Source: Periplaneta americana (lineage: Eukaryota; Arthropoda; Insecta; Blattodea; Blattidae). From it: a DNA stretch of 64,000 nucleotides. The notes under the pieces were generated by a model. The model made no database searches, was not told the DNA's origin, and worked only from the letters and a program-made list of their open reading frames with translations. Both the position numbers and the translations under genes were made by a program. Location: contig NC_091120.1 in NCBI RefSeq assembly GCF_040183065.1, forward strand, positions 72,952,708 to 73,016,707, written 5' to 3'. The number at the start of each line of letters is the position of its first letter. The stretch's first letter is position 1. This document shows positions 13,500-24,104 of the stretch, one piece after another.

Positions 13500-14149
13500 T
13501 TATACAACTGGAGCACTTGAGCACTTTTGTTGACCAGGCGCGATAGATAAAACCCATTCGCCTATTCTTCTGACTTGAAAATAAATCCATCATTTTTTTG
13601 TTGAAGTTGTCTATTTTGCAAACAAAACTCCTTCGATTCATCGTGCCCTCATAGTGCTAAATCTAGTGCCCCACAAAATCGTATACAATTTATTATTAAA
13701 TTTAACACATATCTGTTTTTATCAACTTGCTCATTGTGTTTTGCAATCGCGAGTCTGTAGTGTAAATTTAACTGATTTTCAGTGTTCGCTTTACCCAGCA
13801 TAGACAAACTGAAGACGTTATTTATATTAACCTTTGACTTATGATGTGTTTTTATTTTACCCCATAAGTGTACTAAATCTGTCACACCCACTTTTGACCA
13901 GCTAAGTTCACCTCCGAACAGAACACACGGGAAAAAGAAGAACGCATTTTTCACATCACATCCACACAACCAGTTGTTTTTTAAATAAATATCTGGGTTG
14001 AATTTGCGAGATCTGTTAACTTTAGCACTTTGCTGCTTTTGATGAATATTTAAGTGCGGTGTTGGTCTGCCTAATTCTTTAACACGAAGTTTGTTTTCAT
14101 ATGTTAATGTTGAAAACTGAGATTTCAATAAAGCGCCAACCGAATTCAT
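13500..14149 (-). pseudogene. ZMYM1-like hAT transposase, N-terminal part
   Basis: Reverse translation from 14149 gives a TTF-type zinc finger: SRKFNPDIYLKNNWLCGCDV, then FPCVLFGG, SKVGVTDLVHLWGKIKTH, KSKVNINNVF, and NEQVDKNRYVLNLIINCIRF with CGAL following. This matches hAT transposases annotated as zinc finger MYM-type protein 1-like. The 166-residue frame stops where the RGHDE motif should come, and a second frame continues briefly toward 13500. The DDE region is absent. It is a broken fragment; the Met at 14149 fits the usual start of such proteins. Confidence 0.75.
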
Positions 14150-14159
14150 TTTTTAACAG

Positions 14160-14740
14160 TACACAACACAATAACACGACCACTATTACGATGACAGCCT
14201 CACGACTTAACACGTTCACACTACACTTGGTACTGTTGGTAGAAATAATAAAGTGAAAACTTTCTCAAGCCAAGTTTTCAAGAAACCGGGAGAGATTTTA
14301 TTATCTTATTGTTGCAGTCTTCGCTAAGAAACTTGTTCCGACAAAGCGAAGGGCAGACAGAGAGCGAGGTAGTAAGGGATCGGCGTAGTAAATGGGGATG
14401 TATACAGTTTTACAAGCATTGCAAAAGCCAGCGGCAATTTGTGCCTGGCACATTTCAGTTCATGCTTTTAGATGCTGAAAAGGACGAGCGAACATGAAGA
14501 TTGCGCGCGCATCCCATTATATTTCTTATGGGATGTAGTGCCTGGCACAGATCCATCCTCCAAACACCGGTTACAAAGTGTTTCGCTGCAAAGATCATAT
14601 TGACGGTAGAGTTTGTGTAAGCGTAACTTGTTTCTCTCAGGTTTTGACCGGAAAATATAAATTCTCCTTTTCCTTCTGTATTCTGGTAGTGCCATGGCAC
14701 AACAGCACTACCTCTAAAGCTGCCCCTGGTCTGAAGAAGT
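14160..14740. other. Unrecognised stretch between hAT fragments
   Basis: There is no supported gene. Overlapping short frames on both strands carry no known motif. Confidence 0.35.
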
Positions 14741-14744
14741 TAAT

Positions 14745-15280
14745 AACAAAACATCTAAATGCGTTTACAAACTTCAGTAACAAAGTACTTCCCTTGCATG
14801 TCCGTTTTAGAGTTAGAATGGGTAATTTCTCCTTTTGGTATTTCTGGTGAGATCAACATTCCAAATGCCATGAACTTAATTGTCAACGAGAAAAATGAGT
14901 TGCTAGATTTGTCATGCGATTCTACTATGGAAACAAAATTTCTAGGCAATTCATGCAGTCTTTTTGGATTTATGCGCGATGTTAGTGTCCTACAATTGCA
15001 AAGAGGGTCATAAGCATTTTGCTGCCGTTTTCAACGTCATACTTTTGTGAATCAGAAATTTGTACCATGAAAATGGTGAATCAACAAGGAAACTACATTC
15101 CAAGACAAGGAAACATCTCACTGGCCGTAATTTCAATATCCTTGTAGACTAAACATGAAACAAATGCCGCAGATAGACCTGGTTGTCGAGAAGTTCGCGC
15201 ATCGATCCCGATTCCTGGAATAGCGATATCCACATATATAGCATGTTGGCTATTTCCAAGAGTGTACATCCTCATTCGAA
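14745..15280 (+). pseudogene. Decayed hAT transposase C-terminus (SCAND3/FAM200-like)
   Basis: The translation reads ISGEINIPNAMNLIVNEKNE, then LLDLSCDSTMETKF, and in a shifted frame a weak match to the FSTTYLCExGF block that closes such transposases. Several frame breaks are present. It probably pairs with the SCAND3-like fragment at 9845-10265, both being + strand with later insertions between. Confidence 0.55.
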
Positions 15281-15651
15281 AGTAGATTCTCAGAGATACA
15301 TCTGCTGTAACGTTTCGCGGAAATTCTGTTTTATTGTGACATCCCAAGGTCCAATTAATAATGTCCATGCGTATCCCTAGCGTGTCTACTGTAGGCTTTT
15401 ACACTATCGGAATTGTTTATCTGCACATCATTATAGCAGCATGACCTCGTCCATGTTGCTAGGTGGGGTCAAGTGTTTTATAGTATGTAAACATCACATT
15501 TATTTCATAGCGAATTCTTCGAAATCAAATCATTATATTCAGTAATAGTCTGCAATTTTTCTGCTGATAGTTCAGTTTGGTGGTAGTGGTATTATTGGTT
15601 ACTCAGGAGAAGACGAACGGAAGGAATGTGACCTTTTTGACTGTGGTTTTT

Positions 15652-15968
15652 TCATTCATTGTGTTGTGCCCAAGAGTAGGTATTTCAATGCAAACCCACT
15701 ATTCTCCAATCTTTCCTATTTTCCTCTTAGTCTCCGTATATTATAGGCTACATATAGGCTTAATGTCTATCATCTGACATCATCTTCTGCCCAGAACTTT
15801 TCTCCCGTTCACCATTCCGTTCAGCCAGTGACCTTGCCAATTCATTTTTGTCTTCCTGATTAATTTCAGCATTATTCTTTCTTCACCCACTTTCTATGAC
15901 AGCTTCATTTCTTATTTTGTCTGTCCATTTCACAAGCTCCATTCTTCTCTATAACCACATTTGAAATG
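15652..15968 (-). mobile_element. LINE, family 2, 3' fragment copy 1
   Basis: This sequence closely matches 56712-57075 in the same orientation. In reverse it encodes decayed forms of the GRKVQGRR..YQMIDIKIYGS C-terminal region of a non-LTR retrotransposon. No intact frame remains. Confidence 0.7.
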
Positions 15969-16088
15969 CGTTGATTATTATATGTCACATAAGCATCCCA
16001 GTTACCAGGCTATTACACATACCGAAAACATTAGTTACAACATGCGTATAGAAATTAGAATACTGCATACTAACGATTTTAATAAAGT

Positions 16089-16089
16089 A

Positions 16090-16150
<61 letters not shown>
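16089..16150. repeat. (ATT)n microsatellite
   Basis: About 20 units of ATT. Confidence 0.95.
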
Positions 16151-16265
16151 GTTGCTTAATCTAGTACGAATTCTAATTAATAGCTTAACTTTTCACTTCC
16201 TAAGCTCAAAAGCAATGACCAGAATTTCACGAAATTTGCTTATTTTTTAATGAATAGTATCGCTA

Positions 16266-17211
16266 CTTTGTCGGATGCTTTTCCAATTCACTGCGGACTA
16301 AAGCAAGGAGATGCACTATCACCTTTATTTTTTAACTTCGCTCTATAATATGCCATTAGAAAAGTTCAGGGTAACAGAGGGGTTTGGAATTGGACGGGCA
16401 ACATCAGCTTCTTGTCTATGCGGATGACGTGAATATGTTAGGAGAAAATCCACAAACTATTAGGGAAAACACGGAAATTTTACTTCAAACAAATAAAGAG
16501 ATAGGTTTGGAAGTAAATCCCGAAAAGATAAAATATATGATGATTCTGTCTCGTGACCAGAATATTGTACGAAATGGAAATAAAAAGATTGGAAGAGGTG
16601 AAAAAAATTCAAATATCTTGGAGCAACAGTAACAAAAACAAATTATACTCGGGAGGAAATTAAACGCAGAATAAATATGGGAAATGCCTGTTATTATTCA
16701 GTTGAGAGGCTTTCGTCATCCAGTCTGCTCTCAAAAAGCTGAAAGTTAGAATTTATGATACAGTTATATTACCGGTTGTTCTGTATGGTTGTGAAACTTG
16801 GAGTCTCAATTTGAGAGAGGAATAGAAGTGAAGGGTGTTTAAAAATAAGGTGCTTAGGAAAATATTTGGGGCTAAAAGGGATAAGTTACAGGAGAATGGA
16901 GAAACTTACACAACGCATTATATTCTTCACTTGACATAATTAGGAACATTAAATCCAAACATTTGAGATGGGCAGGGCGTGTAGCACGTATGGACGAATC
17001 CAAAAATGCATATAGAGTGTTAGTTGGGAGGCCGGAGGGAAAAAGACCTTTGGGAAGGCCGAGAGGTAGATGGGAGGATAATATTAAACTGGATTTGAAG
17101 GAGGTGGGATGTGATTGTAGAGACTGGATTAATTTTGCTCAGGATAGGGACCGATGGCGGGTTTATGTGATGGTGGCAATGAACCTCCCGGTTCCTTAAA
17201 AGCCACAAGTA
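16266..17211 (+). mobile_element. LINE family 1, truncated copy 2
   Basis: It is flanked by the 10-bp duplication AGTATCGCTA (16256-16265 and 17212-17221). It starts inside reverse transcriptase motif B (a decayed [11 protein letters not shown]), keeps [14 protein letters not shown] and ends with GRPRGRWEDNIKLDLKE and AMNLPVP. Frame breaks separate the open pieces 16384-16632 and 16963-17199. It is a dead copy of the 12.1-13.4 kb family. Confidence 0.9.
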
Positions 17212-17221
17212 AGTATCGCTA

Positions 17222-18355
17222 TTGTGTCACCTAATGTAAGCATTCCTATCACTAATATTCTTCCCTCTGACGCTTCGTAACAAACAATAGTAGGCCTACT
17301 ATTCATCGAACTTGTAATGCCATGCGGGCTTTATCAAAATTATTACGTACAGTCTACCCAGATAATAAGCCAACCAGAATTAACCGTGATAGCGCAACGT
17401 CTGGCATATATAACGTAACCTAAGTTGAATGTGGTAACACCTTAATTCGCTCCAGATGGTACATATTTACTTGCATCAAACATGATCGATGGCTGGATCG
17501 TTGACATGCTGATAAAAAACTCACTTTCGTTCTACTAAACACGGGTAACGATTACGTAAAATGTCATGTATGTACTACGCGTTCAGTGTTACATGACCGC
17601 TGGGAGTTGATGTCGCCACTGTCGTATAGAAGACACCATAGGTGATTATGGAGTCCGGGGCCAAGGATATGAATCCATGGCGGGACATTGAGATCAAAGC
17701 ATTCGTGGAGAGGACGACACAGTGTGCTAGTTCGTAGGATCAACGCCGGTCAAGTTACAACGGACGGGTAGTACACGTCAAGTTCTTGATAGTACATTTT
17801 GGTATCAACGTCCCAACCTTTCAAAATAAGTTCGAATTGAAGTACAGCTTGATTCAGGATTTTAGCCCCTGCAAAAAGTAAGTAGAGAGACTAAGAGAGA
17901 GTTACTCATCACTACTGGCGGACTGGGTCACACAGGTCAGGCCGCACAGTCATAACATCTACTTCCTTCTTTTCATGTCGCAGTACACTCCGTCTTAAAA
18001 CACAATATTCTTTCACATGTCCCGTAACTAATCACTTGACTAAACAATGTCATGATGACTTAAATTTTCTTGACATGAGTTCCCCTCAACTTCGAGCATA
18101 GGTATTATTTTCATTCTTCCTCTTTTCTCTTCCCCTCCTGTGCACATTTGTGATTAAATTTCTTTCTTATTACGCAACAAACAGCTTGCTCACTAGACAA
18201 ACAACCAAGGGCAGGGGCCATTAACGTTGAATTGAGCTGTAGTAGCTACCTCCAAAATTTTAACCATACACAAATAGAGATCTTGTGGCCAAAGTACAGT
18301 AGGTATGTTAAAACACAGCTCGAGTGTGTTTATTTAGAGGTAATCACTGCTTTAT
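17222..18355. other. Intergenic, nothing recognised
   Basis: No gene, SINE or transposon end was identified. Base composition is closer to 45% GC around 17400-17800 than in neighbouring AT-rich DNA. Confidence 0.35.
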
Positions 18356-18359
18356 TTTA

Positions 18360-18548
18360 TTTGGCTTAGGTAAAAGGATCCACCTTTTATCGTATGTGAT
18401 GATCCTCTTCCAAAATCCTATATCGTTCGTTTTATTTTCCAGCAGTTTTGCATAAAAATCATAATTGCTTCTTTTCCACTGCTTAATATTCTTCACTGCT
18501 AAGGAACCTGAGCTTAATAGGTGGTCATAGTGATCCAGTAAGCTTACA
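18360..18548 (-). pseudogene. Possible mariner-type transposase fragment
   Basis: Reverse translation gives LLENKTNDIGFWKRIITYDK then RWILLPKPNK. This resembles the mariner block LL...FWxRIVTGDEKWI around the first catalytic Asp, with the GDE replaced by YDK. Upstream is LLDHYDHLLSSGSLAVKNIK. No full frame survives. Confidence 0.4.
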
Positions 18549-18924
18549 AAAATTGTTGTGAGGATAGATTTTACATGTAAATACAGAGTTCACTGCATCC
18601 TACACGTATTGTTCAACTCTCGGCCCGCAAGCGCGTAAAACCCCAGCGCTTGGAAGTTGTCTAAAATTTCCTTAGATGAAAGGGGAAACAAAATAAGAAT
18701 GAATAACTTTAAAAAAAGTGCTGTTTTATATCATAACTGAAAACGGCCCATCATAAAAATTTAAGTAATAGAAACATTATTGTTCCCTCTGATTGTGGTT
18801 CTGGCTGATATAGGCTATACATCTATTATCAGGCAGTAGGCCTACATCTCACTAGACGATATGTGTCAGAGGAAGAACAACTGTTTGTATACATATTATG
18901 AAGTCTGATTAATGTAATATGTTA

Positions 18925-19080
18925 CTAGTTGGCGATCTATGCAATGGAGGGGGAAAGGAACTGGCCATCCTATTCCATTATCTCCTGGCTTAGTTGCCTC
19001 AAGAGTTATGCCTTGGTGTCAGTTATGAGATTCAAACCTGTCTTTGGACAGTTGACTAAACGAACATTGTTGTATTACAG
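18925..19080 (+). repeat. Dispersed repeat, possibly SINE-derived
   Basis: GGAACTGGCCATCCTATTCC and GAGATTCAAACCTGTCTTTG resemble a repeat I recall from cockroach sequences, the second holding a B-box-like GTTC/ATTCAAACC. A short related piece in inverse orientation lies at 54392-54425. Confidence 0.4.
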
Positions 19081-19147
19081 TGACGTACGCAGAATTTCGT
19101 CATTATTAAAATTTTTTACAATTTATATTATGGGTATTTTAAATTAT

Positions 19148-19149
19148 GC

Positions 19150-19188
<39 letters not shown>
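19148..19188. repeat. (ATT)n microsatellite
   Basis: About 13 ATT units, followed by sequence ending GGTTGGGAACCACTG near 19260, a typical hAT right terminus whose left partner was not found. Confidence 0.9.
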
Positions 19189-19189
<1 letters not shown>

Positions 19190-19798
19190 AAATAAATGTG
19201 TCGCTGTATCGTGGACGTTCAGTAAAGTGTGTCGTCAGTAAAAAAGGTTGGGAACCACTGCATTATGTACAAGAGGACAGTCCTCTTGATTATGTGACCG
19301 CTAGAGCCTAAAAGAAATAAAAAACGGTTAATAGTAAGTTTTATTTTCATTACTATGAATAAATGTTACTTTTACTTTAGTTTAAAAATCATATATTGTT
19401 CTATGTTGCAGTATACAACCATGAATTTCTATTAATTTATAATTATTTGTAATATGCACAAGAGAAACAAAAAGAAGAGCGTAATGTTGATTTCTTTTGA
19501 AAACCATCCGCTCTCTAGCATTTATTACGCCTCCCTGCCCATATAGGCCTACAGTCCCGTGTCTTTAATTTATCAATATTTAAGGCCTTTTTTTATTTTT
19601 AAGACTATATATGGAAATTTAAGGGCATTTTATTGGTCATTTTTCAGCTATTTTAGGTCATCTACATCCGCCCCCTTACTGTAACTCTCAGTTTCTTCCC
19701 CAAGTATTTCGTTCAATAAATATAAAAATAATTTTATTAATATAAAGGTCCCTTTGAACTCTGTAATTTAACCAAATGTCGATTAATATTATCTAGAC

Positions 19799-19979
19799 CA
19801 GTGGTCGTCAGCACTCGCTGAAATGTAACGGGTAAGCAGTGCATCGAAATATGCACCCTCGTGCAGAAGGGAGAGGTAGAAAGCATACCCGGCCAACAGC
19901 CACGGATGCATGATAGGTCAATGTCTTATCCGCGGGTAAGAGACGCTAGCCCGAGAGTGCACTGTGCTGATGACCGCTG
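19799..19979. mobile_element. hAT-type MITE
   Basis: It begins CAGTGGTCGTCAGCAC and ends with the inverted form of CAGCGGTCATCAGCAC. The 8-bp flanks ATCTAGAC and ATCTAGAT match at seven positions. It is 181 bp and non-coding. Confidence 0.85.
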
Positions 19980-19987
19980 ATCTAGAT

Positions 19988-20680
19988 CAGAGATCAGTGT
20001 AGATGCGTATTGTTCGTGGAAGGAACGATTACCGAAAAACAGTGGTGGCGTTAGTGTCTGTTTTGACGTGTGTATGTTGGCACGCCGAGGGAGCGAGAGG
20101 TGCGGGACGATGGAAGTACTGTCTCTTCCAAGAAGATGAACAGATGGGGACATCGCCTGTGGAAATGAAGAGCGTAGCAAGAGAAAAATTCGAAGCGAAT
20201 TAAACGTGCAACATTATGTTTACGAATTAAATAATGCTACTTTGCGAGGGGAACGCTTCATCACTACATAATAAAATAAACGCACTTGGAACAAGACACG
20301 TACTCACATGCAGTGGAACTGAAACTAAAACAGTAATGTAACTATCACAATGCAAGACTGATTCTATCGATGTCGTTTCTCTTCCGACTGTACTCTTAAA
20401 TATCATTCAAGTTATCTCGTGGTCTTTCCTGTCGCCTGCTCTTCCTTATCGAATTGTTTCGTTCGCTTTCCTATCGTCGGTAATCCCTGCTTGCGAGACC
20501 TGGCCTATACCGAACTATTCAAGTTTCCGGCAAAAGAACTGCATGTTTTATTGTTTGTAATATTGCCTCAAGAGTGAATGTTGACATCAACACGATAAGG
20601 TACTTAGAAGTTTAATATAAATAAAGCATGCCATACTTTCACAACATTGGTTTTATAAGGGAAGTCACTGATATTGTATT
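19988..20680. other. Intergenic, nothing recognised
   Basis: There is no supported gene. The local GC rise at 20030-20170 and a short frame there carry no known motif. Confidence 0.3.
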
Positions 20681-20683
20681 GTA

Positions 20684-21803
20684 CTATACAGAATGTTAAA
20701 AAACTATCCAATATTTTAGGAGGTGCTAGTATGCATCGAAACAAGAAAATGATCTCTAATAAACGTGGGTTCTGCAACACATACTTTCTGAGATCTATAC
20801 ACTTGTTCATAGGAGGTGCTCAATGTGACGTCCATTCATGGCAGTGCATTCCTCTGCCTTTCGGAGTAAGGAATCACGTGCTCTTTGAAATGGACCTGGT
20901 TTTTCTTGATAACCAAAAGTCTAGGCTAGGGGATTTAAGTATCCGTCACGTAACTTGGCGGTCGGTTCTGTCAAGAGAGAAAGAGCTACGTTCAGCAATG
21001 TTGCTGCGTCAGTGAAGTTAGCAGGTTGAAGACAAAGTTTGTAATGTTGAAATAGGATGTGATACAAGAAGTTGCTTAATACGACATGACGTCATGATCG
21101 ATGCCACGACGCATCTTGCCCGAACCGCCAAGTTACGTGACGGATACTATAGATTTGGGGAACGAGCAGGCCAAGGTGTAGGGCCTCCCCAATCAATCCG
21201 GCAGTCCTGAAATGTTAGCGCCCGGTGTTCACGCTCATTGCGGAAAAAAATGTGCTGGTGTGCCATCATCATGAACCACATCTGTAGTCTTTGCTGACAT
21301 GGCACATACTCCAGCAAACTAGACAATACGTTATTAAGAAAGTCCTGTTAACGAGCCCCAGTTAATCTCTGTGGTAGCACGTATGGCCCTTAATCTATCT
21401 CCAAGAACATAAGTTGATTGAAAATCGGTGCTGATACCTTATTTCTTCAACTGCATGGGAATTTTCATCATGCCCATACATGCTGATTACGAAAATTCAC
21501 AATACCATCTCTGCTGAACCTCGCTCATATCCACAACCAAACTTTTCTTTCCAGTATTCCTTGCGACGTATCATTATTCCATGCCAGTGTCAACTACGGT
21601 ATAAATATCTGATAGTCTGCTGTATTGTAGGATAGAGAAATGCATTGCCATAAATGGACATCACATTGAGCACCTCCTATGAACAAGTGTTCAGATTTCA
21701 GACAGTATGTATTGTAGGACCCATGTTTATAGACTTTCTTCTTTGCGTGCATACAATCACCTCCTAAAATATTGGATACATTTTTTAACATTTTGTATTA
21801 TAA
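20684..21803 (-). mobile_element. Mariner/Tc-like element with inverted duplicate C-termini
   Basis: The ends are long inverted repeats (about 20688-20850 against 21635-21800). On the - strand the middle translates to LSSLLEYVPCQQRLQMWFMM and EHRALTFQDCRIDWGGPTPW followed by PARSP, the region around the second catalytic Asp of transposases with WFMHDGAPAHF..IGRGGPxxWPPRSPDL. Both ends encode the final residues of that family in opposite directions: ECTAMNGRHIEHLL on - near 20820 and KCIAINGHHIEHLL on + near 21640-21680, each followed by a stop. The element is broken by an inner MITE at 20939-21147. Confidence 0.7.
20939..21147. mobile_element. MITE with perfect 22-bp inverted ends, nested
   Basis: GTATCCGTCACGTAACTTGG at the left (continuing CG) is exactly inverted at 21126-21147. 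It is 209 bp and lies inside the mariner-like element. Confidence 0.8.
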
Positions 21804-22149
21804 TTACTGAAAATACTTTAGGATCGACGCGACATGTGATACCGAGTTGCCACTGTTATGACTGGCCCGATTTATCATCTTATAAAAACAATTTATAGTC
21901 CATGAAGCAATGAAATACACAAGTCTATCTTGAAACTGCAACACAAGGAAAAGCTGAACCAACATTACTTTGAATTACATGTGACCGTCAGATAACGGAG
22001 AGAGGAGATAACGTAAGTCAGAGTGTTTATACAGCAAAAACGTGATAGACCGAGTATTCCTCCCTCCATAAGAACTGTATTAATATCCCTATTTTCCTTA
22101 TGTAGTGATTAAAAGCATGAAGATCGTAAACTCGTAATATAGTCCACTG

Positions 22150-22480
22150 CTGTGTAGTAATGGTCAGCACGTCTGGGTATGAAACGAGCGGGTTCAAATT
22201 CTCGAAGTTTTCATTCGGGGGTTTCCCTCAACATATTAAAGCAGAATTGCTGGGTAATTTTTGGCGTTGGACCTCGGACTTATTTCGCCATCATTAATTT
22301 ACATATCATCATCCATACAATACCCCGGATTACGTTCACAGTGCGCGTGCAGTACTTGAACAAGAGCCGTTCGGCTATCCCATCATTCACAGAATAGGAG
22401 TGCTAAGCACAATAACCCTCAGGCTGCAGTGTAAGCCTTCGGGTCCCTCCTCCGTACGAGAGAAAAAAACTCGTAACATC
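22150..22480 (+). mobile_element. tRNA-derived SINE
   Basis: The head TAATGGTCAGCACGTCTGGG with GGGTTCAAATTCTC (B-box-like) is followed by the core GGTTTCCCTCAAC...GCTGGGTAA and GTTGGACC, and ends AGTGTAAGCCTTCGGG...GAGAGAAAAAAA. The plan matches the other SINEs here. Confidence 0.7.
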
Positions 22481-22582
22481 TTTGTTTAATGACAGGTTTA
22501 GGAGAGAATAGACCTCACGTGTGCTCCCTACCAAAATAAACAAGATATCCATCCCACTGTTGGTCTTACCTACAGATTACTT

Positions 22583-23031
22583 CAATTTTAAATTTTGGTG
22601 TTATGATACCTGATTGAGTAATTTCCTAGTATTCAGAAGATGGTGCCGATAACATCGAAACTAGTCAATCAGGTAACATAACTAACTTTCTTACTTACAA
22701 ATGGCTTTTAAGAAACCCGGAGGTTCATTGCCGCCCTCACATAAGCCCTCCATTGGTCCCTATCCTTTGCAAGATTAATGTAGTCTCTATCATCATATCC
22801 CACCTCCCTCAAATCCATTTTAATATTATCCGCCCATCTACGTCTCGACCTCCCCAAGGTCTTTTTCCCTCCGGCTTCCCAACTAACACTATATATAGTT
22901 CTGGATTCGCCCATATGTGCTATATACCCTGCCTATCTCAATCGTCTAGATTTAATGTTCCTAATTCTGTCAGGTGAAGAATACAATGCGTGCAGTTCTG
23001 CGTTGTGTAACATAACACCAAAATTTAAAAT
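22583..23031. mobile_element. Penelope-type terminal hairpin interrupted by a LINE
   Basis: Outer arms TTTTAAATTTTGGTGTTATG and its inverse CATAACACCAAAATTTAAAA bracket the sequence CCTGATTGAGTA...GTCAATCAGG with a weak hammerhead-like core (AGAAGATGG...CATCGAAAC, 22635-22662). The LINE copy at 22683-23006 splits it. Classification as a Penelope terminus is by analogy with 28.2 and 37.8 kb. Confidence 0.5.
22683..23006 (-). mobile_element. LINE family 1, short 3' copy 3
   Basis: A 324-bp 3' end of the same LINE as 12.1-13.4 kb, encoding a decayed [17 protein letters not shown] and [10 protein letters not shown]. It is flanked by the perfect 10-bp duplication GTAACATAAC (22673-22682 and 23007-23016). 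Confidence 0.9.
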
Positions 23032-23560
23032 GTTAACACAGTGAAGTTATTTATTTAACCTTTAACGTACGTACAACCACTCAAGTGGTACATGTATTTA
23101 AAAGTTGGGTCTGTTGGCCGTGCTACCAGCTACCGTGGCTGTGAGGTATTTAAATTTATAAGTCCTGAAGTGAAAAGAAAATGCGCTTTAACATGCAACT
23201 ATTAGTACACTTTTTTACTTGCATATTTGGCGAATGTTATCCTGAATTTGTTCTCCAATACTCCAACACTTTCAGTCTCTATTTTATGGATTAATTTTGG
23301 TGTGATAATCCATAAAACACGGGGCGGCGCACAAGCCGATACTGCGTTTGCGAATATTTTTCGCAGAACACGCGCGGCAAACTGATGTTTTGTCTTTCAC
23401 AGGATGGTGTTAGTTTGTACTGCGTCCAGTCGTTCTTTCTTTGTTGTGAAATGTGTCTGTACCGTACGTAAATGCAAGGTAACAGCATAAGAACGTATTT
23501 GTATAAGTCTAACCATGTCAAATGATGTAGTAAGCTAGTTATAGTATAATGCATCATGTA
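23032..23560. other. Intergenic, nothing recognised
   Basis: No supported gene or repeat end. Confidence 0.35.
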
Positions 23561-23565
23561 ACAGT

Positions 23566-23752
23566 AAAGCCTTGGTTTTTCTGAACTGACGCATGCGACG
23601 TGCGAGGTGCGAGGCCCGTCTCGCACAAATCCGGACTACACGAGAGATAGTGTGTGGTTTCTATGGCTGCGAGGTGCGCAGACTTCGCATCTCGCAGTTA
23701 TAGAAACCCGCCACGCACGTCGCATGCGTCGGTTCAAAAAAACCAAGGCTTT
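23566..23752. mobile_element. GC-rich MITE with about 40-bp inverted ends
   Basis: AAAGCCTTGGTTTTTCTGAA...CGCATGCGACGTGCG at the left is inverted at the right. It is about 187 bp, CpG-rich and non-coding. No clear target duplication was seen. Confidence 0.75.
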
Positions 23753-24104
23753 AGGAAGTAAGATGGACTCTTCTTGCACGCAGCTAAAGCAACTCTTAAA
23801 ATGCAGTTTCTTGCAGGAAATATCCGTTTTACTTTATGGTACATATGTGGTGAGAGGGGGTATAGTAGCCTCTCACATGACTCTAACCATACCTAATTTC
23901 CCTCGAGACTGTCGCTCCTTGAGAAAACATTTTATTACTCGAGGAAGTAATTAAAGGGTCGAAAGGTTATATCACATCCTGATTAAATATTATGAAAGAG
24001 GAGGGACATTGTATCCCGTATCTCTGGATCTTACTTCAGGCAAGTCCACTTAAATTGTAACATTTATGCCAGAATAAAACATCTATCTAATAATTACTGA
24101 CTCT

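Noticed and set aside
13408-13641. Frame ending in a long poly-Tyr run (and similar poly-Ile/poly-Tyr frames near 16080 and 19150)
   Set aside because: The runs are translations of ATT microsatellites.
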